A stretch of 64,000 nt of DNA, taken from NCBI RefSeq assembly GCF_017562075.2, contig NC_054083.1:38485255-38549254 (forward strand), given 5' to 3'. Below, in pieces: positions 13,222 through 26,045 of the stretch. The notes under the pieces are model-generated. The model searched no databases and was not told the DNA's origin. It was given only the letters and a program-made list of their open reading frames with translations. The position numbers and the translations under genes are program-made. The stretch's first letter is position 1, and the number at the start of each line of letters is the position of its first letter. Source of the stretch: Anopheles merus. Its lineage: Eukaryota > Arthropoda > Insecta > Diptera > Culicidae.

Positions 13222-13615
13222 CATAGCTATGAATCTTCAAAGATTCGTGAAACCTGAAATTCATAAATCTTTAGAGATTTATGTTCAATCGAGACTAGAG
13301 ATTCATGATAACAGCTAAAGGGATTCGTGTATCTCTTTAGTTTTATAAATCGCATGAGATACTTACATTTATAACTATTCTATAGCACTTCTTCTTTTTC
13401 TATTTCACGTAACAACTTACGTAGCCGTGCCGCTCTATACAGACTTTTGAGAATAAATATTAAAATTATAAATATTCAGCGATTCATGAATCATTTCAGA
13501 TTTATGAATCTTTATTGATTAAAAAATCATTGGAGACTCATGAATTGAAAGACATTTATGAATCCTTGGAATCTGTACATACATATGAATAAATCTCAAT
13601 GAAAGATTCATGCAG
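13222..13615. repeat. Degenerate GATTCATGAATC palindrome array, right block
   Basis: About ten imperfect GATTCATGAATC or AGATTTATGAATC units are scattered here, with the best one at about 13482-13493. Units are joined by short AT-rich spacers, many containing CTTT or AAAG, so that a longer AAAGATTCATGAATCTTT-like palindrome can be inferred. A middle portion (about 13340-13470) lacks the motif. Confidence 0.6.
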
Positions 13616-13850
13616 CACAATACTAGTTCAGCCTCACTTATCCTTTGTACAGGTTCTTTTGTACAGCTTTGTGTATCAGCAGGTCTTCATATTATAAGTC
13701 TAATTTCTCTTGAATTCTGGCTTTGAAAATCAAAGCACCTATGAAAATATAAAGCTGTTTACAATATTCGAACATATTTCTCCGAATTATCTAATGCTTA
13801 GAAAAACACTTGAATTAAAACAGCGTTAATGAATCCTCCGCTTTTTTCTC

Positions 13851-15570
13851 CTCGATTAGATTCTCCCGAACCCGCCCAGCACTGTGTGCTTTTGTGTTTG
13901 CGTCCGTTTAGTGTGAGTTTATTTTCCGGCAGCACAGCACCGATTGAAAGTGGCCCGAACATTGCCCCGCCCCGTGGTTGATGATTTTATCTGGCGCCGT
14001 TCCAGGGCATGCGTGGGTCAATCATCGAGCTGGGTGGCGTGCACAGCTGCTGGGTCACTGAGTTGATGCATATTTCATGCATGCAGCTGCTACACACAAA
14101 CCCGCCACCTCCTTTGCAACTTTGCACTCCCTACCACCCCCCGCTTAGTGGCGGAAGGGTTTTGGGTGTGGGCTTGATTAAGTGAATAAATTTGATTAAA
14201 CACAGTACTCCCGCGTCCGGGCATACCGACCAACAGCCGCGGCGGGGTTCGGTTCAGCAGCCCCTCCCGATGATAAATAAATAAATACACAACGTATTGG
14301 TGTAGCTCAAGCATTGGGGAATTTGCCGCGGGAAATCCTGGATTAATCCGCATCCTGTTGCATGCGCACGGTTGGATGGTTGGTATTTGTGCGCGGTACT
14401 GGCGCTTTCAAGCTTTCAAGCAGTGTGAGTACACCGAAAACTTCACCCAACTTTACTATTCATCGCTCTCAGCATCGTCGTTTTTTGCTTTTGTGTTATA
14501 AAATCCACTTGAACTTGAGCCGAGCTTGTGAAATGTCGTTCATTTTCCAATGCTTGCTTAATTGAATTTTAAATCACAAAAACCGTCACCCAGCACTTGA
14601 AAGTGGTGCTCGAAGTTCCAAAGTCTCTATCCCAAACTCACAACAATACACACAGGCCACAAACACATCAACCCATTGGTGAAAGACACACCACACGCCT
14701 CATCGGTTCATCATTATTCATTTTGGCCCCTTGTAACCCTTCTAAATTAAAGTCAAATAAATCGCTGAAAGCCTTCGCACGGGGAAGCAACCATCACCGG
14801 GCAGCGGCAGCCACGGCTGAGGGGCTCGGGGAACTTTTTCGTTTTGATTTCGGACATTATTCGGCAGCGGACGCAAGAAGAGAAGATGGCCGCCGACGCA
14901 ACCGGGAAGGGGCGAGTGAAAGTTATTTCTTCGCCCACTGAAGATGGCAATTCAATCTGACAGGGTGCGCCGGCCGAACCACTTTGCGCTTCGATCAGCC
15001 GCATCGGGGCAGGAAACTTTGCCCACCCCACCCGTTCGACCCCGACGGCTCTTCGAAGTGCGCGTGGGAGGAGAGGCTCTTCCGCAGGCCGACCTTTAGG
15101 GTCGCTGCCAATGATGACACCAGCCGGCTCGACATCCGTTCCAGGCGGAAGGGTTCATGAATTCCATGAATGCTAGCAATCAACAAATATCTCCTGCAAC
15201 CGTCGCTGCCGTGCGCCCCTATCATGCCTCCGTGCCTTGCAGGGCTGGTGCTGGTGATGATTCCGATCGAACCCTTCCGAGAAAGTTGTGCAAAATCGTC
15301 CACAAACATTCGATATGGAAAAGTTTGACTGTAATCAAATCTTTTTGGCCGTGCTTTTTTGAGGACCCGGCGGGTTGAAGCGCGCGGAAAGACATTTCTG
15401 GTCCGTTTGGTCCAGCATTTTGCGTCGAAAAAGTTTCAAGTAGCCGCCAGCCGGGCACGGGCGGCTGTCAAGCGACTCGGCCGCAGTTCGAGCGCTGGGC
15501 TGGGCCGTGTACCGCACACGCATTCGTGTTCGATTTGGGATTGATTTCTTGACGCTTTTGTCATGAATAG
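13851..15570. other. GC-rich non-coding block
   Basis: Starts abruptly after the AT-rich island. It holds a compact cluster of symmetric motifs at 14044-14089 and otherwise no exon I can support. The open frames overlap on both strands and match nothing known. Confidence 0.45.
14044..14089. promoter_or_regulatory. Candidate motif cluster: paired E-boxes around paired ATGCAT
   Basis: Two CAGCTG E-boxes at 14044-14049 and 14084-14089 are exactly 40 bp apart. Between them lie two ATGCAT palindromes at 14066-14071 and 14077-14082, 11 bp apart, about one helical turn. CAGCTG is a known bHLH-factor site. Calling this an enhancer module is inference from spacing alone. Confidence 0.25.
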
Positions 15571-17170
15571 TCATCACGGGCTAAAAGAAAGATCAACAAT
15601 TCTTGGCAGAAGCATTTTTGTTTCGTGCATTTGGGGGCAATTTTTGTGTTGTTGTGTCCTTTTTGTGATCATGGAAAGTTTCTGCGTGATTTGTGCAATT
15701 GATAATATTTGTGTTTTTTCATGTTTTTAAATTAAATTCAAATACATTCGACATTTATTTTGTTTTTATAGGTACTTACCAGTAATTATATTCTTCAAAA
15801 TGTCTTTTCCAACATTTTTTTAAATATTTTTCGTTATTTATTGCATAACACTATAAGAACACAATAATCCAAACCCTTCAATTTTAATATCCTATTTGTA
15901 GTTCGTAAGAATATCGCTTATCCAACAGGCAGTTTACAACCAGGTACCAACAAAAAGCTTAAAGCCCTGCTAGTTATGAAACAAATCCACTGGCATTAAA
16001 CCAAAGCTACCGCAGCACAGCCTACAGCGATACCCTTGTGCGTGGGTCAATAATTCAATCGAGAAAGTAGCAACAAATCCCATCACCTGCGTCGAATGGT
16101 TTCTCATTATCAGTGCTTCATATAGCCCCCGTTTGACCGCCCGCTCTCTGCCACATTGCAACAACACCTTGATTGCAAATGTTGCGAAGTTAAAATATGA
16201 TCCCTTTCGCGCTGCCCATAGTGTGTAGCGTTTTCCATCTCCCCATCCGATTATTGAACGGAGAACGAACACCACTGTTCCAGTGGACAGTTAATTGATT
16301 CCGCATCTGTTACAAGCTGGCCAGCACCCGCCCGGTGGGAGTGTCTTCCAGCGCTGATGTACATTTTATTTGCACTTTGCCAATGGCCAATGGGGTGGAG
16401 GTGGGATCGTTGGTTATACCATTTGCTACCGTACTGCTGTCTGCTGATCACTTTCCGCCCGCAAGGGACAAGTATGCCCTTGACAATGGTGTGGACAGTT
16501 GACCAACTTAGAAGCTGTTGGTGCCCGCTCGGGGCAGGTTAGCAGCCAGCTGGTAGAGGTAAGGATACTCATCATTTTTCACTCGACTGCCCTTCGTGTC
16601 GGTTATTAAGCCCCCAAGGAAGGATTGTCCGGCAGGTCGAAGCACGCGGTATGACGGTAGTGACATCTGACTGGCTGTGTCACGCTTCGGCGTGTCCGAG
16701 TGGGTGTGTTCGAGAGCTGCGGTGCGGTGCGATGTGGCATTTTACTAATGGCGCACCCCTGCTGTTTGTGATTAGCGCCGGTGTTTGCAGACAATTCTCC
16801 GCTCCGCGCTGGGCGAGGGTGGGCGAGGAAGCACAACGCTAAAGTGGTGCAATAAATTACTTTTATGATTTATGCCACACTTCGCTGCCATGTACCCCTT
16901 TCGCGCTCCCTTGGAATGGGGCCTTGCCGGCAGGACAAGGTCCCTTGAACTGCCATGTTCGATAGTTGTGGGCTGGGCGGGGTGGATATGATGACAATAT
17001 CGGTGAGCATTTCCCAGGCTGGGAATAATTAATTTTGTTATTGGGAGCGAACAAAACAAAGAAGAAGAAGAAAAGAAACACACATACAGAAGTTGACAAA
17101 TTAATGTTGCTGGCGATTGAACCAGGTGAGCCAGGTGAGACAAAATGCTGGAAACTGGAACATTTGTTAA
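15571..17170. other. AT-rich then GC-rich non-coding stretch
   Basis: An AT-rich part to about 15950 gives way to a GC-rich part to about 17080, with a short GAA run near 17061-17072. No exon, repeat family or hairpin was recognised. Confidence 0.5.
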
Positions 17171-17286
17171 CGTATTTAGGGCTTGATTATAGCCTATAAT
17201 GGCTGTCAGCCTTTACTGATCCAAAGTCGTTGACCTGGAATTTTATCGGGTCAGTTTCTTGTTGGGTTTGCTCGTTGTAATACACA

Positions 17287-17460
<174 letters not shown>

Positions 17461-18184
17461 CCCTTTCACGAAGTAAAAAGTAAAAAAAAGATTCACGAAG
17501 TTTTGCGTTTCCGTGACACGATTCTTCTGTTGATTCGAAAATGGCGATTTTATTCGCACACACATTAACCCTTTAACAGTTTCGTGATTTTGCAAAAATG
17601 GATCAAAAAATTGGTACCAGTTTTTATCTCAGATTTTGAAGGCTTACACCTAAGAAATGCAAAAAAATCGTTCAAATTGGTTTGTTCATAGTATTCTCTA
17701 ATAATAAATGCTTGAAAGTTGTATTGCTTGTAGTGACAATAAATAATTCAAGTACTGGTTTTTTCAAGACTTGAGCGTTGTGTTTTTCGTTTCATTATTT
17801 CAGTAGCACTGTGATTTTAATATGTTTATCGCATTACGCCTTCAGTTATCATTTCGTGAATATTTTTTTTTTCTTAGAATTTCAGTTTCAATGCGGACAA
17901 TAACATCAACCATATCGTAAGTCGTCATCGTGAGTCATCACACAGCTATTTCACAGCTACGTGCGACAAAAAATGCCACGAAATGGAGCAAAAAATCAGT
18001 CCGAGTCTCACTAGGACAAATCACTACAAAAGTTATCGGTTATCCCGAGCGAGACTCGGACAAAACACTGAATGAGTTAGAATTTGTTTTTGCTGTATGG
18101 ATATCTCTAAAAACCTTTGAACGAATGTTCTCCCTTGCGCAGAGATCCCAAAAATAAGTTTTGATACCAAAATACACAGTGTTA

Positions 18185-18520
18185 CAGGGTTTCTCAAGCC
18201 AGCTCAACATCGTAACACTATTTTTCGAACAGGTTAAACGATTGTCAACATCGTAAATACAATTCGAATCCGTAAACTCTTTTCAATTTGGTAACACTAG
18301 GATTTGGACCCGTGAAATCCCAACTCGAATCTGGAAAATGTATGTTGGCTTGTCATCCATTATACATTTTCCAGATTCGAGTTGGGATTTTACGCGGTCA
18401 AAACCTAGTATTACCAAATCGAAAAGAGTTTACGGATTCGAATTGTAAGTAGGATGTTGACAATCGCTTAACGTGTTCGAAAAATACTGTCACGATGTTG
18501 AGCTGGCTTGAGAAACCCTG
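18185..18520. mobile_element. Palindromic MITE, 336 bp, TA target-site duplication
   Basis: The element begins CAGGGTTTCTCAAGCC and ends with its exact inverted complement, and it is flanked on both sides by TA (18183-18184 and 18521-18522). The two arms, each about 160 bp, are inverted copies of each other at roughly 90% identity. The loop is only about 18 bp at the centre, so almost the whole element is one hairpin. It has no coding capacity. TA duplication is typical of the Tc1/mariner superfamily, so mobilisation in trans by such a transposase is the likely origin. The terminal 12 bases are shared with the MITEs at 42045 and 48585. Confidence 0.95.
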
Positions 18521-18640
18521 TATTTGCACCTGTGCAAAGATTGTTAGCAAAGATGCATGCCATCCAGCCTGCGGTGGATGACAAAAATTGCACAAATAAG
18601 ATTCGACGATTTTGACAGGAGTTTTCAAGCAGAAATCGTT

Positions 18641-18806
18641 TCGTCGAAACGTGGCTAATAACATGCTCGTCTTGGGTTCAAGCTTGGAATGGACCGTCCC
18701 CGCGTAGCAAGGATTGACTATCCGGCTGCGTGATGTTGAATCAAGTCTCCAAAGCATGTATAGCCGGCTTGTCCGGGTACGACGTTACGCCAAATAGAAG
18801 AAAAAG
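18641..18806 (+). mobile_element. Diverged tRNA-related SINE, SINE200-like
   Basis: This copy aligns along its length with the better-kept SINE at 36188-36384. Shared blocks include the start TCGTC-AA, the TAACATGC block, the B-box-like GGTTCAAGCTT at 18675-18685, GGAATGGACCGTCCCC, ATTGACTATCC, and a short GAAGAAAAAG tail. Many substitutions separate the two, so this copy is older. It lies about 120 bp beyond the palindromic MITE. No target-site duplication was found. Confidence 0.8.
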
Positions 18807-19090
18807 ACTTTAAAACGTAGCTTGGAATTTGGAACCCTTGTTTAAGCTATTTGGATCAAATTTCAATCAAATCAAACAAGGAGTTTTTTAATAGCTCCAA
18901 TCTGTATTTCTTGTTAAATATCTAAAGGTTGAAAGGTAATTATATAATTCTTGCAATGAAAGGCTATTCTCGGCGAAATAAAATCATAAGATGTTTACTT
19001 TTTGTCGTTCAATGTAAACAGCAGGATTGCAAAAAAAAACCAAAATCACTAAAATAAAGAGCTTTTTAAAATGATCTTCGGCTCGGTTTA

Positions 19091-20860
19091 ACGAGTCCAG
19101 TAACAGTTTGCCAAGCGGCAACAATGTACCATTGATAGTATCCCGCAAAGGTGTGCTCCGCATGAATCAATTCCTCTTGGTTCGTTTTATTTCGCTTTAC
19201 CACCAACGGTTTCGCCAGTCCGAATTCGGTATGTGAACCAGAAATGTGAATAACGTAAAATTAATAATACAGTGAGCAGCTTTCAACGGTGCAATAGCGG
19301 TGCAGTCGCTGCTGATGCTCGTTTGGCATGTCCGCTCAATGCAGGAGTTGACCATAATCGTAAAACGGAATCATCGTCCCGGCAACCAACCGGTACCGTC
19401 TTGGACATCGTGTCCAATGAAGAATTGAATAAAATGGAATACCACTAACCACGGTGAAAAGCTGTGGCAAAGTCGTGGATTTTAGAAAATGCAATAAAAC
19501 CTTACCACACAACAGCCAACGAGACCCATTGGTATGTGTTTTAGGTGCAAAGGTGAAGCGGTGCTATCATTTTGATGATGCATGAACTAACCACCCGTCG
19601 GGTTGATGCTCAGCACTTTGATTTCTGACTCTGACTCTGGCAACTATTGTCGTGTGGAGATAATGGGTTTCTCAAAAATCGATAAACCACCAAAGAAAGT
19701 CGATCAACCGAGTGTGTGCTTTTGCGAAGCGAAGGGCGAGAGAAAGGAGGCACCCTACTGTTAAAATCTCGTTTCACGCCTTGAATGATTTAAATAAACA
19801 GTACATAACCGATAACCGCACCCTCCCCGTAATCGATTCTTACTTGATCGATTTTTTACATCCCGAAGGATTTCGTCCGGCATTTTTTTTTTTCCAAACT
19901 GCAGAGGAACGAACATCTTTTTTAACGGAGCTCTTTTCGTTTCTCGGAAGAAAACAACCGCCACAGCTTGAGTCAATGCGATACGCTGATCCCGTTAAAT
20001 TCCCTCCGGGACTCATAACTTGACCCAAGGACCTTGAAGGCGCATAAAGCTAGATCATAAAACTTCGCCCTCCCCTCGGCTCTGGCCGGCCATTCCCTTC
20101 CCTCGCCGCTTGTGTTGGTGTTATATTTTTCTTTGCGAGTGACCACCAGCACCTTCAGGTCATTTATTTCCTTCCTATTTCCCCTTGCGGGTTCTCGTAT
20201 CTGCAGATGGCATGTTATGTTGACTTGGCACAGCGTTTTCCCAGCCAACCACAGGCACGGACAGTTGCTACGGGATAATCGAAGTCGTTGATTGAATAGG
20301 AATAATCATAAAAAAATCCTACTGAAGACTGAAATGAAGGATGAGCCCGTCCATGCCTGCCTGCCATTACGCTTGGTGTGTTGGAACAGCTGCCCCGAGC
20401 TCACTTATGGGGATGAATGTTGTTTTTTTTTATTTGAGCAAAAAGTGATGGATCAAACCTATCTGTAGCAGTACCAAAAAAATAAATAAAAAAAACGACC
20501 ATCCGAGAAAAGGTTTCATGTTACGGATTCGAAGTAAATTTTTCTGAAAGCATTCACCCGATAGCAATCACTAAACAAACGGATTTAAATATTCACTTTC
20601 CATTTTTCGAAGCTTTTCGCAGGTTTCCGCACTGGTTTGCGGCTGGCATATTTTCATCTGCCCGCATGGCGGTGGTGGTGGTGGTGTGGCCGCAGCATAA
20701 AGATGTAGATTATAAGATAAGGGATGCGTTTCCCTAAAATTATGCTGCCCAGCGACGAGCTATGGTGATAATCGGGAGCACGGAGTTTGGTCGAAACATC
20801 TATTTAATTCCGTTGAATGCTGGACAGAATGGAACAGGAAGATTCTGTTGTTGTTTTTTG
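19091..20860. other. Mixed non-coding stretch
   Basis: No exon I can defend. A T-run followed by AAACTGCAG at about 19881-19905 looks like a 3' splice acceptor, and the frame after it stays open to 20023, but there is no matching donor or known protein. GGT repeats lie at about 20670-20690. Confidence 0.4.
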
Positions 20861-20862
20861 TA

Positions 20863-20866
<4 letters not shown>

Positions 20867-20944
<78 letters not shown>
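20867..20944. repeat. (TG)39 microsatellite
   Basis: A pure run of 39 TG units. Long TG/CA runs of this kind can adopt Z-DNA. The open frame through it (20762-21013) is just repeated Cys-Val and is not a gene. Confidence 0.97.
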
Positions 20945-20952
<8 letters not shown>

Positions 20953-21660
20953 TTGTCTACTGAAGCTTGCCCTACAATCAGCTTGCTGTGTTTACCTTGC
21001 TGATGGTTTTTAATTTTTCGATTTGGTCTTTGTTTGCCTTTCCTTTTTGTGGAACCGGGGAATGATCTTTCGGTGAGGGTAGTTTGAAATCAATCTTAAC
21101 ATTTGCTGGTAAAAAAGTATACTTGAACACAAATAGTAAACTTCCTGAAAAAAAAATAGTAAACTTGAATGTTAGGGTAAATGTATTTTGTTTTTTTTTT
21201 TAAATCTAAGATCTTTTTATATATTAAAACATGTTTCATAACATTACATATTTACTAAGAAGCTATACCATCTTATAAGATATGTATGCTCGGGATTAAA
21301 TAAGATATTTAATTTTTTTTTAAATATTAAAGTTGTTAAATGTATACTTACTTCTTGATATTAAATGAATTCTACGGTATTTTAAATGTTATTTTAAATG
21401 TTAAATAAATCGTTTGATGTCCATGATGTCAATTCTCTGTAATAAGATCGACGTCTATAGGATATAAATGGCACATGACACAGGATTCTCCCAGAAAAAA
21501 AAACAATCTTTTTGACGATTTTTTCATGTGCATTACTTTATGTAAAATAAGGAGTAGTATTTTGCAATCATTAATAATGTGTTGTTATTTTATAAATTCA
21601 TATTCTTCTGATTAGAATATCAAACAAAGCTTCAGTTGACAATTCAAATTAACAAAATGG
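20945..21660. other. AT-rich non-coding stretch
   Basis: Strongly AT-rich with long T and A runs and a short direct repeat ATTTTAAATGTT at about 21379-21403. No gene or mobile element was recognised. Confidence 0.6.
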
Positions 21661-23870
21661 CGTTTTTTCCTCCGGAAACCATTTCAAACCATCTTGTTAG
21701 AGCTGGTCGATTTTCATTTGTTTGGTTTGCTTGATTCGAGATATTTTTTTTTGAAATATTCTGCTCCAATGAGAGAGCTTTTTAGCGTTTCCTGTTTATT
21801 TATTTACCTGTTCAGCAACACTACACGCTTGCTCGAAACAAAATGTCTCGAAGTATCTCATTTAATGCTGGCCCTTCTAGGCAAATGTGCAGTGAACCTT
21901 TCGCGCTCAGTTCGTTCATTCTTATTCATTGAACTTATTGTACTGTGCTCGTTCGCGATAGCACACAGTCGTGGTTTCGGCCCATCCGCAGCAAGTGAAA
22001 TGTTTGCTGCGCAGTGAACGATACAGAAAAGGAAACAAACAACACTTACCGCCATTGCTTGCTTGCTTTCGTCAATGCAATATAAACGCACCAGAAGAAC
22101 GGATAATTGAACCAGAAAGAATTCGTTTCTGGAATGCCTGCCTTTACTTTTCGGGCAGGATCAACACAGTATCTCCCACGCTGAAACAGAGTGTGGGAGG
22201 GGTGCTGAAAACACTGGTAGTAACAACAGAACGCTCCACATCGATGACCTCCCCAGGGTTGTGCAACGAAATCGTGTAAGAAAAGCCTCGACAGGAAGCC
22301 GAGACAACGATAGCAGGCTGTTTATGCACTGTTTTGGTCCCCCGCCCGGGAGAGGGAGAGCGATTGTGCAAATATTTATGCTCCACTTTGGAAAGCGCGC
22401 GTTTTACGTAATGTGGCTCGGTGTAATTCTAAAATTTGTATTCATCTTCACTGGTCGGTGCAGAGGTCGGTGTTTTTATTTGGTTTCCGCCAGGTTGGAC
22501 GCCGAATTTTGGATGGGTGGGATATTTTTGTGTGTGTTTTTCAAACACTTTCAATATTTGAGCTTTAATTACATGTTCGATCATTTTCACCGAGCACGAA
22601 TGTCGGGAAGATGTTAGTTGAAAAAGAGAGGAATTTAATGTGTTGCTGCTATGAATACTGGGAGTATACCTCAAATAACCTTTACTAACATTTCATCCAG
22701 ATCAGTTGAAGCTTTAAAATTTAAAACTAATATTTGTTCCAGACTGAATGGCCAATCCGTATTGCTTGCACTGAAACCTAATCACCTGCATTAAACAAAA
22801 AAGTTCTATTCCGCATGCAAATATTTACCACAGCACAAACAATCAAGCTTGAATTTCGCGCTATACGATACAGTTTACCTTTACAATCGCTTCAGTTGTA
22901 TGCGCATACGTTATAGTTTTCGTAGAATTAGGCTTAGCTAGGCATATTAGTCCACAGCTCCCTTCCCGGGAATAATTCCAGCGTTTTAGGACGCCACGGC
23001 AAAAGGGGAGGGGCAGATTTCTGCATTTCAAATATTTACCTCAAAATCCAATGCTAATAAAATAAATCGCCAACGAAGCGCATCCTGCCGGTAAGCCGGT
23101 CGATAACATATTCTACAGCGGTGCTTATATTTAAGCCGGATTTCGGGGACGAACGATACTTGCTATGCAGCGTGCAGCGAATGCGTTACGCGCGCGGCAC
23201 AGGGGCAGCACAGGCAGCAAGCGGTTCGAGAGGGCAGGCTCGGGTGGCGTTACAACTGCTTTATCTGGCATTATTTTTGCTGCTTCTTTTTTGCTAGCCC
23301 ACCTCGGCCAACCTGCACACTGGGCTCTGTGAGAACGTGCATGAGACGGCGTTCCGGACGAACGATGGCAGGCGACAGCACGAAGTGTAAGGCAAATTTA
23401 GTAACGGAAAAAGTAACGCAAAAAATCTGGCCAAAGCGTCTATCCCTCTTGCCGAAGCAATATCTTTTCGCTTTGGGCGCGTTGTGATTTTGACAGCAAT
23501 TCCGCCTACCGCTGTCGGGTGTGGAAAGCACATCAGCACCACCGGCCTGTCCCATGTCCGACTGTCACAGCTGTCGTTCCATCATCAGGTTATGGCTCGT
23601 TCATCCAATAAACGATACACGAGCCTCATCCCGGCCGTTCAAGTTAAACTTCAAGCTGCAGGTGAAACGGTTGGCGAAGCTCATCGCTCCAACCAAACTC
23701 ACATGTGCAAGTGCAGCTTTGCGGGCAAGGATGCATGGTAACTGGGAGGTAAAAAAAAAACAAAAAAACACACGAAAACTACTCTACAGATTGCACGAGG
23801 TAAGGGAAAACTGTTTGGTTTTGAGCAACGAAAGTTTCTCATATTTTTTGGATTAACTACTTAGCGGGAT
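21661..23870. other. Mixed to GC-rich non-coding stretch
   Basis: The open frames here are at most about 120 codons, overlap on both strands, and match nothing known. No repeats of note. Confidence 0.5.
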
Positions 23871-26002
23871 GGAGAACACTCAACCGTGCGGGAGCCGTTG
23901 TTGCAGGACTTTTTGGTCGTATAGTTGACGGTATCAGTAGGTGTTTGGTAATCATAACGATGGAACACAAATCTACAGAAAGCCTTCTTACATGTGTAAT
24001 ATTTTCATTGTAACGTTATAAGGAATATTTCATAAAGTTTCTTATTTTTACGACATATTGACATTTTTTATGATATTTTTTTATTGAAACTTTTTATTTT
24101 AATTTTTAATAAATTACTATTAAATTAAATTGTATTGTGATAAAACTATAATTCTTATAAGAGCTTAGCAACCAATCGTTTAAACTACACCTAAAGCATC
24201 TCACTTTCTTTATTTTGTGACTTTATTTTTTTTGAAGATTTATCTTAGCCAAAATGATACGCCTCGTTCTTGGACAAGGCTAGTGACGGTTAAAAATTCC
24301 AAACAAAAAATCCCTCCTAAACGAGTTTCTCAAAAAAAGGATATAACAAACAGAAGACAAAAAAAATCGATAAAAGCATTCTTGTCCCTCATAATAAATC
24401 GCACACATCTGCACATCAAGGATGCCCGCTCCGTCCCAGCCCCAATCGAAAGCCCCAAAACGAACGCTGGGCTTTAGGACTTGCGACAAGCCAAAAAAAG
24501 GAAAGGTTTTCCGGGTGTGGAAAATTGGTTGAACGCGATTTCGGACGTAACGCTTTGATAGCTGATGATGATGGGGCCAAGCGTGACGAGGGACCAGTAA
24601 ACCGGACGCTCAACAGAGGAAGGCGGCTGCTGCAAAAGATCGGTGCTGTCATTTTGCCTATCTGTGTCCTCATTTCACTCACCTTCCCCCGCTCGACGCA
24701 ACGCGAATGTCGACGGCATCAAAAGTTTCACGGCGCGTCCGAACGGTCTGCCTCCTTTCGGTTTCGGTCGTTGCTCATTTCAAGCGCACACACACACATT
24801 CTGGGGCTGGCAGCATGTGTGGGCCTGCAGATGGCAATATCAATCATGTTTCGGACGGTAACCACCCATCCATGTCGCACTGGCGCTGGACAGTAGAGGG
24901 CGAAGTGTAACGGGTTTCCCTGCGGCTTGTCTCGTTCGGTTGATCTGCCCGGGGTAAGTGTCGTTTGGTTCGGATGCCGTTACAGGGCTCATACGCTGGT
25001 TACTTTTTCCTTTGCTTCATGCGTGCTTGTGAGCGTATGTGCATCGGTGTGTCCATGTGTGGTAATAATATTTGTGATCCATTCCACGTTCCAATTGGGA
25101 TGTTCTATGAACCAGCATTGGTTTGGTTGTAGCTTGAAACGAACGGGATGCGCTACGAAGGTTGATGGTGGTCAAGAGCGTTACCGGTACTGACTTACCT
25201 TTGCTAGAAATCTGCTGATTGAATAGAAGGAAGTAGAAGCAATTCTATAAATGATGCAACTCACATCGAATCGGGCAATACAAGTAATCAATTGCACAAA
25301 ACAATAAATGATCATTTTTATGTGTTGATGAATGTTGGAAAACCATTCATTTCTTGTACGATTTCTACCTGTTGAGTTGCAATTTAAGTTATTTTATGGA
25401 AGGCTTTTAGAATATTTACAAATTTTAAATATTTGAAAGACTATCATAGATAACAGAACTAAGCTTTTATGTTAAGTAACTTTCCTACAACCTGCTATGC
25501 AGATTGTTTAATTGCCTAAGCTTACCATTTTATTTCCTTATTTTATATAGTTTTTTAACCAAGTAATCTGCAGCTTCTATACTAATTGCAATTTATGTTC
25601 GATAAACATTACAAATAAAAACCCAGTTTTTTTCTTCATTTCAAATCAGCAAGACATATAATTGGCTTCTGGGAAAAATACAATATGCAATGGCTTCTGT
25701 CAGGGCCAGCATCAGGCACAGGCCGAGAAGCTCGCCAGCATCGAAGCGCAATCCTCACTGTACATAATTTATGATTTTTATGGTTTATAAAATGAAAACA
25801 GTACCGGAACATGCCGGACAGTCTTCCAATCGCCTTCCAAGTGTAATATACTCCCGAAAAGCACACGACCTGTCACGTCATCCACGTGTGCTGTACCGGT
25901 GGCGCTGCCCCGGGCAGCGCAAACCGTTTGCTCGAACGAACGCGCTCCATTGCCAGCGCTCACTGTTTCATAAATAACCTACGAAATGACGTGAACAATG
26001 GG

Positions 26003-26045
<43 letters not shown>

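Larger units (their letters stand above)
11881..13850. other. AT-rich repeat island
   Basis: An AT-rich island bounded by GC-richer DNA. It contains the 323-bp tandem duplication (12428-13072) and, on both sides, DNA scattered with GATTCATGAATC-like palindromes. The rest, 11881-12202, 13073-13221 and 13616-13850, holds nothing recognisable. Confidence 0.7.

Noticed and set aside
19712..20023. Protein-like frame of 103 codons containing a splice-acceptor-like site
   Set aside because: Starts with GTG and the T-run inside it translates to polyphenylalanine. As a separate exon beginning at about 19906 it would have no donor and no known product.
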